Part shown: positions 1 to 7,821 of the stretch, piece by piece | Layout: each line of letters starts with the position of its first letter | Position numbering within the stretch: position 1 is the stretch's first letter | Source: Methanobacterium bryantii | GTDB lineage: Archaea > Methanobacteriota > Methanobacteria > Methanobacteriales > Methanobacteriaceae | Direction: 5' to 3' | NCBI RefSeq assembly: GCF_002287175.1 | Contig: NZ_LMVM01000001.1 | Coordinates: 62,001 to 126,000 of the forward strand | Length of the DNA: 64,000 nt | The notes under the pieces: generated by a model | What the model was told of the DNA's origin: nothing | The model's database searches: none | The model's input: only the letters and a program-made list of their open reading frames with translations | Translations under genes and position numbers: made by a program

Positions 1-199
1 CGGATCCACCAGAGCTGTTTACTATTGTAACATCTCCCATTACAGTTTCGGTCTGTGATTTCATGTAGGATGTCATTCCTGTACTGATACCCATAAGAAC
101 CACCAGAGCAATTACGCCTATTATTACGCCTAACATTGTCAAAGCGCTTCTGAGCTTTCTTCTTTTAAAATTTTTAAATGATAATTTGTAGATGCTCAT
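1..199 (-). CDS. ABC transporter permease, MacB/FtsX type (N-terminal fragment, runs off the window)
   Basis: Only the first 66 residues are present; the gene continues beyond the left edge. A short basic N-terminus (SFKNFKRRKLRSALT) leads into one hydrophobic segment of about 20 residues and then a polar stretch. This is the usual beginning of MacB_PCD/FtsX permeases, which export lipoproteins, peptides or drugs together with an ATP-binding partner. A GGAGG sits 7 bases before the ATG. The AT-rich gap to the divergent EamA gene would hold the promoter. The family call rests on the N-terminus alone. Confidence 0.75.
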   Translation of the reverse strand, partial: MSIYKLSFKNFKRRKLRSALTMLGVIIGVIALVVLMGISTGMTSYMKSQTETVMGDVTIVNSSGGS

Positions 200-496
200 T
201 TAATTCCTCCAATTTAATTAGTTCATTCATGTTTCTTTTAGAGTTTTAATCACGTAATTTAAACGTTTAATTGATTATTCTCTATTTAAATCTGTATTAT
301 TTAATTTTTGGGGCGGAAAATGTCTTTTTAGATCCTTTATGCCTTTTGACTGCTATTTTTTCACCTCATGTAAAAAATATGTTACATCTAATGTAAGAAA
401 TATATTACATTATATATAAATGTTTTGAAATTGGGGCATGTTAAAAAAAGAAAATTATAATGACTAACTCCAATTATAATGAATGACCAAATATTT

Positions 497-548
497 TTGA
501 TTAGAATCAAAATTTACGATTTTGCATGTACCTAAAATCTTAGATTTT
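497..548. repeat. cluster of small hairpins (dispersed palindrome family)
   Basis: Three short inverted repeats lie in the gap between the divergent genes: TTGATT/AATCAA (497-510), CAAAAT/ATTTTG (508-524) and AAAATC-TTA-GATTTT (534-548). The last has the 3-base loop seen in the dense array at 37.46-37.90 kb and in clusters near 11.4, 22.9 and 26.0 kb. Apart from AT-rich promoter sequence and the duplication at 601-775, nothing else was seen in the 200-750 gap. Confidence 0.5.
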
Positions 549-600
549 CGAATACCTAAAATGTATAAGTTTAAAAAGTTACTTCATTCACTATAATATT

Positions 601-775
601 AAAGGTCTAAACAGTATCTAACAAATGGTGAATTTAATTAAATTTAAAATTTCTCAGGTGTAGTATGAATCGTTTTGGGATATTTAATTAAAGGTTTAAC
701 AGTATCTAACAAATGGTGAATTTAATTAAATTCAAAATTCCAGGGATAATATGAATCGTTCATGGGGATATTTAA
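601..775 (+). repeat. tandem duplication of a 5' leader including the start codon
   Basis: Copy 1 begins at 601 and copy 2 at 690. They share AAAGGT-TAA-CAGTATCTAACAAATGG-type sequence, then an AT-rich stretch, and both run into ATGAATCGTT. The copy 1 ATG at 665 opens a nine-codon frame (MNRFGIFN, stop at 689-691). The copy 2 ATG at 751 starts the EamA gene (MNRSWGYLS). The period is 86-89 bp with small indels. This looks like a recent tandem duplication that left a vestigial start and a tiny upstream frame. Confidence 0.85.
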
Positions 776-1659
776 GCGCATTAATGGTGGCCCTTCTTTT
801 TGGGGTATGGTTTTCACTGGACAAGATACTGCTTGGATATCTTCACCCTTTCGCCCTTGCAGCACTTACATATTTAATAGCAAGTGTATTCCTGTTTTTT
901 GTTTATATTTCTCCCCTTAAAAATAGAATATTGAACACCATAAACAAGAAAAGCAGGGTGGAAAACTCCATATCTAAAAAGGAATATTTGATTCTATTTC
1001 TAACTGCAATTTTTGGCTCAGTTATAGCTCCAGCGTTATATTTGAGCGGTCTAAGTAGAATAACTGCGGTAAATGCTGCTCTTTTAACAAATGTAGAGAT
1101 ACTATTTATTATCGTTATTGGAATTTTTTTCCTCAAAGAAAAAGTTCATAAAAAAGATATTTTGGGCTTTGCCCTTTTGTTAATAGGGGCCATTTTTTTG
1201 AGCACAAATGGCCTGAGGGATCTTTCCTTTAATCAGAGCCTATTTGGAAGTCTCCTGGTAATTTCAGCATCATTTTTCTGGAGCCTTGATACAAGTTTAA
1301 GCAAATTTTTAAGCCATAAACGTGATATAATATTTATAACTGCTTTAAAATCTGGAATTGGGGGTTCTATTTTATTAGTTTTATCATTAATTTTAGGGCT
1401 GAACTTTACCTTACCTTTATTCAGGTTACCTCTCTTACTTTTTATTGGAATTGTTGCTGTGAGCTTTTCGCTTGTGTTGATCTATTATTCACTCAGGACT
1501 ATAGGTTCAACAAGAACTGGATCTATATTTGCTCTTAGTTCGCTTTTTGGAGCTATAACTGCTTATTTTGCACTTGGTGAGCCTTTAACTGTTTTAAGAA
1601 TATTGTTTGGAATTTTAATGTTAATGGGTGTTTTGATTTTGTATAAAGAGGAAAAATAA
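751..1659 (+). CDS. EamA/DMT-family transporter
   Basis: This 302-residue protein has about ten hydrophobic segments arranged as two similar halves, the architecture of EamA (DUF6) drug/metabolite transporters. The typical 'LLTNVEILFIIVIGIFFLKEK' region ends the first half, and a matching 'FALSSLFGAITAYFALGEPL' region ends the second. The substrate cannot be read from sequence; relatives move amino acids, nucleotides or drugs. An AGGGATAAT lies before the ATG. The leader is the second copy of a tandem duplication. A TetR gene follows 85 bp downstream with its own operator, so the two may be separate transcripts. Confidence 0.85.
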   Translation: MNRSWGYLSALMVALLFGVWFSLDKILLGYLHPFALAALTYLIASVFLFFVYISPLKNRILNTINKKSRVENSISKKEYLILFLTAIFGSVIAPALYLSGLSRITAVNAALLTNVEILFIIVIGIFFLKEKVHKKDILGFALLLIGAIFLSTNGLRDLSFNQSLFGSLLVISASFFWSLDTSLSKFLSHKRDIIFITALKSGIGGSILLVLSLILGLNFTLPLFRLPLLLFIGIVAVSFSLVLIYYSLRTIGSTRTGSIFALSSLFGAITAYFALGEPLTVLRILFGILMLMGVLILYKEEK

Positions 1660-1694
1660 ATTATTTATTGGGAGCGGTGATGTCGACATATTTA

Positions 1695-1721
1695 TATGAC
1701 TAAAAATTTAAAGTAGTCATA
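1695..1721. promoter_or_regulatory. inverted-repeat operator in front of the TetR gene
   Basis: TATGACTA (1695-1702) and TAGTCATA (1714-1721) form a perfect 8-bp inverted repeat with an 11-bp AT spacer. It lies directly at a TATA-like CATATTTATA and 24 bp before the TetR start. Size, symmetry and position fit an autoregulatory TetR operator. Which protein binds is inferred. Confidence 0.65.
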
Positions 1722-1744
1722 GAGTTTTAAGAGGGGATTATGTA

Positions 1745-2341
1745 ATGAAAGCCTTCGATAAAAGTGAAAAAGAATATCTAAACAAAATGTTCATGGAGAA
1801 AGGTAAGGAATTATTTTCAGTGTATGGAATTAAAAAAACCAGTATTGAAGACCTTACAAAATCAGTAGGCATTGCTAAGGGGAGTTTTTACACGTTTTTT
1901 AGTTCTAAAGAAGAATTATATTTCAAGATAATGTCTGAAGAAATTAAAAATCTAGCAAAAGAAAATATTACAACACTTGATAGAGAAAAACCGGTTAAAG
2001 AAATAATTAAAAGCTTTTTAATTAATGCAGTTGGGGAAATTCACTCAAACCCTATTTTAAATAAACTATTAGTCCCTGGAGAATTTGAACTGGTAAGGCG
2101 TAAAATGGCAACTGTAAATTTGGGGGATAACACTAATTTTTTAGGGCCTATGATTGCGTTCTTATCCAAACTACAAAAAGAAGGCCTGATCATTGAAATT
2201 GATCCATCACTCCTGGCGAATGTAATACGTGGTTTGCTGCTTCTTTCAACCCACAAAAGAGAGATTGGAAAAGAGTATTTTGATGAAGTAATCCAGTTTT
2301 ATGTGGATATGATCGCTCTAAAACTAACAGATGTGAAATAA
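1745..2341 (+). CDS. TetR/AcrR-family transcriptional regulator
   Basis: This 198-residue protein has a classic TetR N-terminal domain at about residues 14-60: 'GKELFSVYGIKKTSIEDL', then 'VGIAKGSFYTFFSSKEELY', which contains the recognition helix. The helical C-terminal half is divergent and would bind an unknown ligand. The next gene, for an iron-sulfur membrane protein, starts 13 bp after the stop, so the two are probably cotranscribed. A perfect inverted repeat lies just upstream, which suggests autoregulation. The regulator may control the redox protein or the EamA transporter upstream. Confidence 0.9.
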   Translation: MKAFDKSEKEYLNKMFMEKGKELFSVYGIKKTSIEDLTKSVGIAKGSFYTFFSSKEELYFKIMSEEIKNLAKENITTLDREKPVKEIIKSFLINAVGEIHSNPILNKLLVPGEFELVRRKMATVNLGDNTNFLGPMIAFLSKLQKEGLIIEIDPSLLANVIRGLLLLSTHKREIGKEYFDEVIQFYVDMIALKLTDVK

Positions 2342-2353
2342 GGGGAAATAAAT

Positions 2354-3085
2354 ATGGATCGCCAGAATAAAAGAAAAGGAATACTTTTGATAGCTCTCCT
2401 TATTTTTCCATTATTTAAACCATTTCTATCTCCAGTGACTGTAATGATGGGAACGCTTCATGGAGTTATAGTTGGAGGACTGGTTATTTACATATCCCTA
2501 TTTTTATCATCTCTTTTTGTAGGTAGGGCATTCTGCGGATGGCTGTGTCCGGCAGGAGGGATTCAGGAGTACTGTTCTGTCGTTGTTAATAAGACTCCAA
2601 AGTCGACAAAATTCAAAAAACTTAAATATATTTTTTGGATTGGATTAGTATCAGCGATAGCTGTTGCAGTATTTAAATCTGGAGGATTAAATCAGATAGA
2701 CTTGCTATATCAGAGTAAACTTAACATTCCTGAGCTGCAGGAGTATATCATATATTATGCAGGGGTTGGGATAATAACAGTCCTTGCTTTTACAGTTGGT
2801 AAACGTGCTGGATGCCTTTATATTTGCTGGTTAGCTCCATTTATGGTAGTTGGGACAAAAATAAAAGAATTGGCTAAATATCCTTCTTTACATATAAAAA
2901 CTGATCCTCAAAAATGTATAAAATGTAATATATGTAATGATAAATGCCCGATGAGCATCAATATAGCAGGAAGAGTAAAAAATAAGTTTATATTTGATTC
3001 AGAATGCATCATGTGTGGAGAATGTGTGGATGCATGTCCTGAAAAAGTTATGGGCTATAATTTTGGTTCAATTAAAAAGGAATGA
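2354..3085 (+). CDS. membrane 4Fe-4S ferredoxin-type protein (NapH/MauN/CcoG-like)
   Basis: This 243-residue protein has four or five membrane helices. The first part carries the FCGWLCP motif common to NapH, MauN, NosR and CcoG-like proteins. The C-terminal cytoplasmic part has two ferredoxin-type clusters: CIKCNICNDKCP near residue 195 and CIMCGECVDACP near residue 221. Together they predict two [4Fe-4S] centres on a membrane electron carrier. The partner is unknown. The RBS AGGGGAAA precedes the ATG, and the gene forms an apparent two-gene operon with the TetR regulator. Confidence 0.85.
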   Translation: MDRQNKRKGILLIALLIFPLFKPFLSPVTVMMGTLHGVIVGGLVIYISLFLSSLFVGRAFCGWLCPAGGIQEYCSVVVNKTPKSTKFKKLKYIFWIGLVSAIAVAVFKSGGLNQIDLLYQSKLNIPELQEYIIYYAGVGIITVLAFTVGKRAGCLYICWLAPFMVVGTKIKELAKYPSLHIKTDPQKCIKCNICNDKCPMSINIAGRVKNKFIFDSECIMCGECVDACPEKVMGYNFGSIKKE

Positions 3086-3097
3086 TTGATCTTCAAA

Positions 3098-3808
3098 TCA
3101 TTCCTCTATCAATTCTTCAATTTCGTCAGCCACTTCCCAGTGCGAACCCCGTTTTTCAGCCCTTCTAATTAGCCAAACACCAATTAAAGCCCCAACAACT
3201 GCACCTGCCGTATCTGTGAACAGGTCATTCATGGTATCATCAAGGGGGTCCTGTGTTGGAGAGCCCTGCATTTGTGTATTTCCAGTGATTTGCCCGATAA
3301 CTGTGTGAGATAAATATTTATCGTAAGTATACTCTCCCATTTCCAGTACGCCTCCAAATCCTATAGTTACAAGCACAATAAGCACAGCCATGGCAGGTAT
3401 GGTTGCCTTCAGCCTGCCGTAGAAGTACATTGTATAAACAACCATCATACCTATTAAAGCGATATAGAGTGGCAGCATGAAATGCATGAAGTTATCGTAA
3501 TGTGGAATGCTTACATAAAGCCCGAGGGCATCGCCTCCTACAAGCTCAAATAAAACCATTAATAGAATTAAAATTTCAATTTCTACAGGTATGGCCCGTA
3601 TCCTTCCGCGGGTGAAAAATGATGGAGTATAAATTATAACAAGTGCAATAAGGATAAGCAGTCCAAAAATTCTTTCAGTACCGTTTACGCCGCCGAATAT
3701 CAAAATATAAATACCTGAGATTAAAAGAAATATGCTCATTCCTCTTAACAGATTCTTTTCCCAGGATGGGATTTTTGGTTTATGTATCTTAGGTTTTGGA
3801 TCAGTCAT
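3098..3808 (-). CDS. DUF2238/YjdF-like integral membrane protein
   Basis: This 236-residue protein has about six to seven predicted membrane segments after a basic, proline-rich N-terminus. The motif YDNFMHFMLP near residue 104, the acidic 'GVLEMGEYTYDKY', and 'QDPLDDTMNDLFTDTAGA' late in the protein match the pattern of conserved D, H and E residues of DUF2238 (YjdF) proteins, whose function is unknown. It is convergent with the iron-sulfur gene, 12 bp from its stop. The 3809-4104 gap beyond its start is AT-rich and holds no visible gene. Confidence 0.65.
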   Translation of the reverse strand: MTDPKPKIHKPKIPSWEKNLLRGMSIFLLISGIYILIFGGVNGTERIFGLLILIALVIIYTPSFFTRGRIRAIPVEIEILILLMVLFELVGGDALGLYVSIPHYDNFMHFMLPLYIALIGMMVVYTMYFYGRLKATIPAMAVLIVLVTIGFGGVLEMGEYTYDKYLSHTVIGQITGNTQMQGSPTQDPLDDTMNDLFTDTAGAVVGALIGVWLIRRAEKRGSHWEVADEIEELIEE

Positions 3809-4104
3809 CTTTACGGCCTCATATTATGTATAACTACTAAACTGTTTTATGAATGTTTGATTATCAATAATTTAAATATTACTATTTTGTTTTATATAAT
3901 AACTATTTTAAATTTTATGTTTGGATATTGAATTACCTGTAATTATATTATAGATATATAACGGCTTTAAAATGGTTATTTTTGGGTATAAACACTTATT
4001 TTATCTAATTTGCAGATTATTCAATTTAATTTTCATATTTTTTTATATTCATATTATTTAAAGAATTAATACTAAATTAATATGTAAAACAAAATAGCGT
4101 TAAA

Positions 4105-4602
4105 ATGAAAACTCAAAAAGTAAGGGCAGGCGGGGCTTTAGTATGCAACCATAAAGATGGAGTTATTGGGGCAGTCCTGAAATATGAAAATAAAAACTGT
4201 ATTTTAACTGCATTTCATGTTTTGAGGGCTGGAAACTGTAGTTTGGGTGATATTTTAAAGGTAAATGGGTTTAAAGCTGAGGTAATTGAGATACTATTTA
4301 ACTACGACATTGCAGTGGCAGAAATTTATGCACATGAATCGGCATTAGAATTTTCAAATATTGAAAAACCAGAAATAGGACATGCATATGCACTTAAAGG
4401 TGAATTTAAAAATCCATGTAACATCATGACTCTTGGAAGGACTTACCATTACCTTTCGTTTTCATTCCAAACACTTCCTCTTCCCGGCGACAGCGGATCC
4501 CCTATAATTCAAAATGGGAATGTGGTGGGGATACTGGCATCTGTATTTTGCAATAATGCAGCGGGAATTGCAGTATCCCTTGAAAGATTTAGGAAGCAGT
4601 AA
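4105..4602 (+). CDS. minimal chymotrypsin-like (S1-fold) serine protease
   Basis: The 165-residue protein consists of a trypsin-like domain and nothing else. The triad is readable: His38 in LTAFHVL, Asp68 in NYDIAVAEI and Ser130 in GDSGSP. There is no signal peptide and no PDZ domain, unlike HtrA/DegP proteases, so it is probably cytoplasmic and not a typical envelope quality-control protease. Its partner or substrate is unknown. It lies about 2 kb before a defence-like island, and small trypsin-fold proteases do occur in defence loci, but nothing here ties it to them. It is monocistronic, with no strong ribosome site visible before the ATG. Confidence 0.75.
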   Translation: MKTQKVRAGGALVCNHKDGVIGAVLKYENKNCILTAFHVLRAGNCSLGDILKVNGFKAEVIEILFNYDIAVAEIYAHESALEFSNIEKPEIGHAYALKGEFKNPCNIMTLGRTYHYLSFSFQTLPLPGDSGSPIIQNGNVVGILASVFCNNAAGIAVSLERFRKQ

Positions 4603-4811
4603 TTACGGTTAATTTTTAAGGGGCAGCTTTTAATATTTTTAATACAAAGTCCAATTTTAGTAAGAAATAAATAAAATTAAATAAAGTATTAATTAAGGAA
4701 CTCATAATTTCACTGATATTAATTGTAATAACGATATAACTGGTGCAGTTTCAAAAATTAATATCATTTCAACGGTAAAATATTTCATTAAAATGGTTGG
4801 AGAGTGTTTTT

Positions 4812-5510
4812 ATGGTAATTCATTTGGAGGATAACTTTTTTGACGTCCCGGACTTTAGAAATAGGACTGCGGTTTTTCGAAACCGTGAACATGCAGGAGA
4901 AATTCTTTCAGAAATGTTAATGCAGTATAAAAATACAGAAGCTATTGTTTTTGCGATTCCTGCAGGGGGAGTTCCAGTTGGAGCAGTAGTGGCTTCTAAG
5001 CTCCAAATTCCGCTGGATATTGCAGTTGTAAGTAAAATTACGCTCCCATGGAATACTGAAGCAGGCTATGGGGCAGTAGCTTTTGACGGCACGGTGCGTT
5101 TAAACGAAGATATGATATCGCGAATCGGGCTTAAAGAAGAAATTATAGAGGCTGGAATTGAGCAAACACGTAATAAAGTTAATAAAAGAGTCGCTGAATT
5201 TAGGGGAGGAAAGCCTCCTGTTCAAGCAGCCGGCCGACCTGCTGTACTGGTGGATGATGGAATTGCATCGGGTTTTACAATGTTAGTTGCTGTAGAAGCT
5301 TTGAGAAAGGCAGGTGCAAATAGAATAATTGTTGCAGTGCCGACTGCTAACCTGGACGCTGTAGAATTTGTGCTCCCAAAGGTTGAAGAGGTGTACTGCG
5401 CAAATCTCCGGAATGAATGGGCATTTGCTGTGGCTGATGCGTACCAGCACTGGTCAGATGTGGGTGAAGAAGAGGTAAAGGAACTTTTGGGTTCATTTAG
5501 GAACCTTTAA
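4812..5510 (+). CDS. type I phosphoribosyltransferase-fold protein
   Basis: The 232-residue product carries the PRPP-binding loop 'AVLVDDGIASGFTM' around residue 146, the hallmark of type I phosphoribosyltransferases. An earlier 'FAIPAGGVPVGAVVA' corresponds to the pyrophosphate loop. The length and the loop resemble the stand-alone PRTase-like proteins annotated as predicted phosphoribosyltransferases (COG1926). The real substrate is unknown. The ATG at 4812 is preferred over a TTG 15 bases earlier because GGAG lies 9 bases before it. No operon partner is visible. Confidence 0.85.
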   Translation: MVIHLEDNFFDVPDFRNRTAVFRNREHAGEILSEMLMQYKNTEAIVFAIPAGGVPVGAVVASKLQIPLDIAVVSKITLPWNTEAGYGAVAFDGTVRLNEDMISRIGLKEEIIEAGIEQTRNKVNKRVAEFRGGKPPVQAAGRPAVLVDDGIASGFTMLVAVEALRKAGANRIIVAVPTANLDAVEFVLPKVEEVYCANLRNEWAFAVADAYQHWSDVGEEEVKELLGSFRNL

Positions 5511-5546
5511 ACATTTTAGAGTTTTTTCCACTTTTTACTTGAAATC

Positions 5547-5699
5547 TTAGACTGCCCCTTTGCAAACATGAAAAGTTTCACCTTTTAAACTCGCCAGCAG
5601 AAATCTGAGTTCAGCTTCTCTGATAGCTTCCATAAGGTGCATATATCGGGTTTCATGTGAAATTGCCCTGTTAAGTTTAAAACCACTCTTATCGATCAT
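5547..5699 (-). CDS. 50-residue ORF, probable remnant of a repeated gene tail
   Basis: The frame reads MIDKSGFKLNRAISHETRYM and ends in LKGETFHVCKGAV. No good ribosome site precedes it. A related sequence on the same strand lies at 11110-11245: it keeps the EYMHL...LKGET pattern and continues past the stop in similar sequence ('AAGTAAAA-TGGAAAAA'), but it is frameshifted. I do not recognise the family. It is best read as the C-terminal fragment of a lost gene, not a functional small protein. Confidence 0.35.
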   Translation of the reverse strand: MIDKSGFKLNRAISHETRYMHLMEAIREAELRFLLASLKGETFHVCKGAV

Positions 5700-5853
5700 G
5701 CTTTAAAGACACCAGTTGTAAGTAGGGTATTCTATTTTAAGTTCCTTGAGCTAGAGTATGTGAAACGTAATAGTTTTATCTGGCAATTAGATTTAATAAT
5801 TATTAATAATAAAAATATACAGTGTATTATTAATAGATAAGGAGATGGATGTT

Positions 5854-6057
5854 ATGCAGGGTATGCCTAAATGTTCTGATTTAGAAAAAGAAATAGATAA
5901 TTTAGAAAATGAGATTAAACATATTCAAAATGAACTTTTTACAAGCAGGGGCGTAAGTATAGGAAATGCAGAAAATTCAGAAATTATGGGAAAGATTAAC
6001 AGTTTACGTACTGAAATCAAATTTAAAAATTCAGAACGAGCACACTGCAGGCCGTAA
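5854..6057 (+). CDS. small coiled-coil protein
   Basis: This is a 67-residue hydrophilic protein. Residues 8-30 form a heptad-like helix rich in Glu, Lys, Leu and Asn (CSDLEKEIDNLENEIKHIQN), and a second helix follows a Gly/Ser-rich break. The ATG at 5854 is chosen over the ATG at 5845 because AAGGAG ends at 5844, which is the right distance only for the later one. The function is unknown. A tiny single-span membrane ORF follows 14 bp downstream on the same strand, so the two may be a pair. Confidence 0.55.
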   Translation: MQGMPKCSDLEKEIDNLENEIKHIQNELFTSRGVSIGNAENSEIMGKINSLRTEIKFKNSERAHCRP

Positions 6058-6071
6058 AGGCCCTGCTATCT

Positions 6072-6212
6072 ATGACGGTGCTTAATTTCTTGGATCAATC
6101 ATCAATAATTACTTTACTTATTGTAATTGTAGTTAGTTTGATGATTTTTTATGTATATTATACTTTTCCTGATGTACTGGTTAAGATTTTGAATTTAATG
6201 AGAAGAAGGTAA
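6072..6212 (+). CDS. possible 46-residue single-span membrane peptide
   Basis: The frame starts MTVLNFLDQSSIITLL and has one hydrophobic segment of about 25 residues followed by a basic tail (MRRR). It follows the coiled-coil gene by 14 bp. There is no clear ribosome site, so it would depend on translational coupling. The topology and charge are credible for a small membrane protein, including a toxin-like peptide, but this is only inferred. Confidence 0.35.
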   Translation: MTVLNFLDQSSIITLLIVIVVSLMIFYVYYTFPDVLVKILNLMRRR

Positions 6213-6604
6213 ATCTTTTGGAGAATTGGATTTTATTGAAATTTTAAACATGCAACTTAGAATTAATTGATGTATGTGGATATTAAGTTAAAAATAGTAT
6301 ATAAATCGGATTATTTCTGGATTTTTATTTTTAATGGGGTGTGTTTGAGATTTTTTGGTCGTGGTAGGTTTATCTGTTACTTGTTTTTGAGATTGTAGAA
6401 TGAAAAATAACTGAAAAACGACTTAAAATCTTATATTTGAAATTTAACTCTGTAAAATTATTAATTTATTATTTAATTAGATATTAGTTTCGGTTAGGTT
6501 GTAATGGAAAATAATAAAAATAGTAATTTATTAATATATCTTCAGAGTTGTTTTTTGGCAATAATTCTGTTCAATTATGAGTAGTCGAATTAAAAATAGA
6601 ATTA
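6213..6604. other. AT-rich intergenic region with a motif shared with 18.46 kb
   Basis: No gene is visible. Positions 6334-6390 (ATGGGGTGTGTTTGAGATTT, then a GGTCGTGG core and a T-rich tail with CTGTTACTTG) resemble 18460-18516 inside the integrated element, which has ATGGGGGTATACTTGGGATT, the same GGTCGTGG core and CTGTTATTTAG. The match extends about 50 bases with indels. Confidence 0.4.
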
Positions 6605-6619
6605 ATGAAGGTTTTAAAG

Positions 6620-7555
6620 ATGTTAATTACTAAAAGACGGATAAGAAGCTTAAAATCTAATATTGGAAATGTTGTACCGGGTACAAAGTTTGTAATGGGT
6701 ATAAAAAACATTGAAAGGTATGGAGATACGCTGGAACACATCGGATTTACCGAAAATCTTGAAATTGGGGAAACAGTACTACCTATGCCTCAAGGTTCAG
6801 CTAGTGAATATAATGCAAATGGGAAATACTTAAAGCATAAAGATCAGCCAAAGGAAACCATATACAAAACTAGAGAATGGACTAGGGAACAATGGGCAGG
6901 TAGAGGACAGACGGAAACTGTAACTGATTTTGTGGAGTTTTCTTATAAGAGATATCCACGCACATTTATGGAACCACCAAGTATAGAATTTACAATTGCA
7001 TCTACTACAAATGGAGATAAATTGATTACTGCTCCAGTTTTTGAATATAATGGAAATGATAGTGAATTTATCCATATAATTAATCTTTTTCTAGAATTAT
7101 TTGGAGAATGTCAATTATTTCATGAAAATTTAGATGAAATAATTAAACCACCTATTAATAGGCTAAATTGGGAAATATTACCCCAAGGACCTATACCTTG
7201 GCAGCAAGTTTCAAGAATCATCATGCCAATTATTGATAAAGCTCCTAAAAGTAATCGCCCAGTAATCTTAGATAGAATTGAGACTATTGAAAATTTTAAT
7301 CCTGATTTCCGTGCTTTTGGGAAAGCGGGTTTTGGAGGATATATTGTTTTTGGATTTGAGGAGAAAAATTTGTTTATATTTGAAAGTATTAAATATGGAA
7401 ATGCTACTTACATATTTGATAATAATTGGGAGGAATTATCCCAAAAAACTAAAGCTGAAATTTTAGATAATGATCTTCATAAAGCTAGAATAGTTCATCG
7501 TATAAACTGGGGAGATCAAATTAAGGAATTATTTAATGATTTAGGGATTAGTTAG
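6620..7555 (+). CDS. unknown protein at the head of the SIR2/GHKL island
   Basis: The 311-residue product is soluble, with mixed alpha/beta character and no membrane segments. I recognise no family. Visible landmarks are a basic N-terminus (LITKRRIRSLKSNIGN), a Trp/Arg-rich patch (TREWTREQWAGRGQ) near residue 87, and a C-terminal block 'AFGKAGFGGYIVFGFEEKN' that looks like a beta hairpin. The ATG at 6620 has AAGG upstream; an in-frame ATG at 6605 is the alternative. It lies 266 bp before the SIR2 gene on the same strand, in an AT-rich island. It could be a sensor or antitoxin-like partner, but that is speculative. Confidence 0.7.
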   Translation: MLITKRRIRSLKSNIGNVVPGTKFVMGIKNIERYGDTLEHIGFTENLEIGETVLPMPQGSASEYNANGKYLKHKDQPKETIYKTREWTREQWAGRGQTETVTDFVEFSYKRYPRTFMEPPSIEFTIASTTNGDKLITAPVFEYNGNDSEFIHIINLFLELFGECQLFHENLDEIIKPPINRLNWEILPQGPIPWQQVSRIIMPIIDKAPKSNRPVILDRIETIENFNPDFRAFGKAGFGGYIVFGFEEKNLFIFESIKYGNATYIFDNNWEELSQKTKAEILDNDLHKARIVHRINWGDQIKELFNDLGIS

Positions 7556-7601
7556 ATAATAAATAGCTTAAAAATTTGTATTTTAATTAGATGGGGATTA
7601 A

Positions 7602-7747
7602 ATGGATAAAGACAAAAAGAATATGAATTTTGATATTTATTACTTAAATCTCTTGAAATATATGAAATATCGATGATGATAAATAATGTAGTTACTTCAA
7701 GTGTGCAAAAGAAAAAATTGATACACAAGAAAACTTTCAAAAAATAA
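7602..7747 (+). pseudogene. small frameshifted ORF between the unknown gene and the SIR2 gene
   Basis: A GATGGGG ribosome-like site precedes an ATG that opens MDKDKKNMNFDIYYL. The frame ends early, but shifting by one base near 7645 continues it as KSLEIYEISMMINN and on to a stop at 7745-7747, giving about 48 residues. The composition stays coding-like across the shift. It may be a single-base decay of a small gene, a sequencing error or chance. Confidence 0.3.
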
Positions 7748-7821
7748 GATAAGGCTATATTATCAGTTTTCATGATGTCAAATAGTCTAAATGATTAATT
7801 CAAATTAAGGGGGATAACAAG

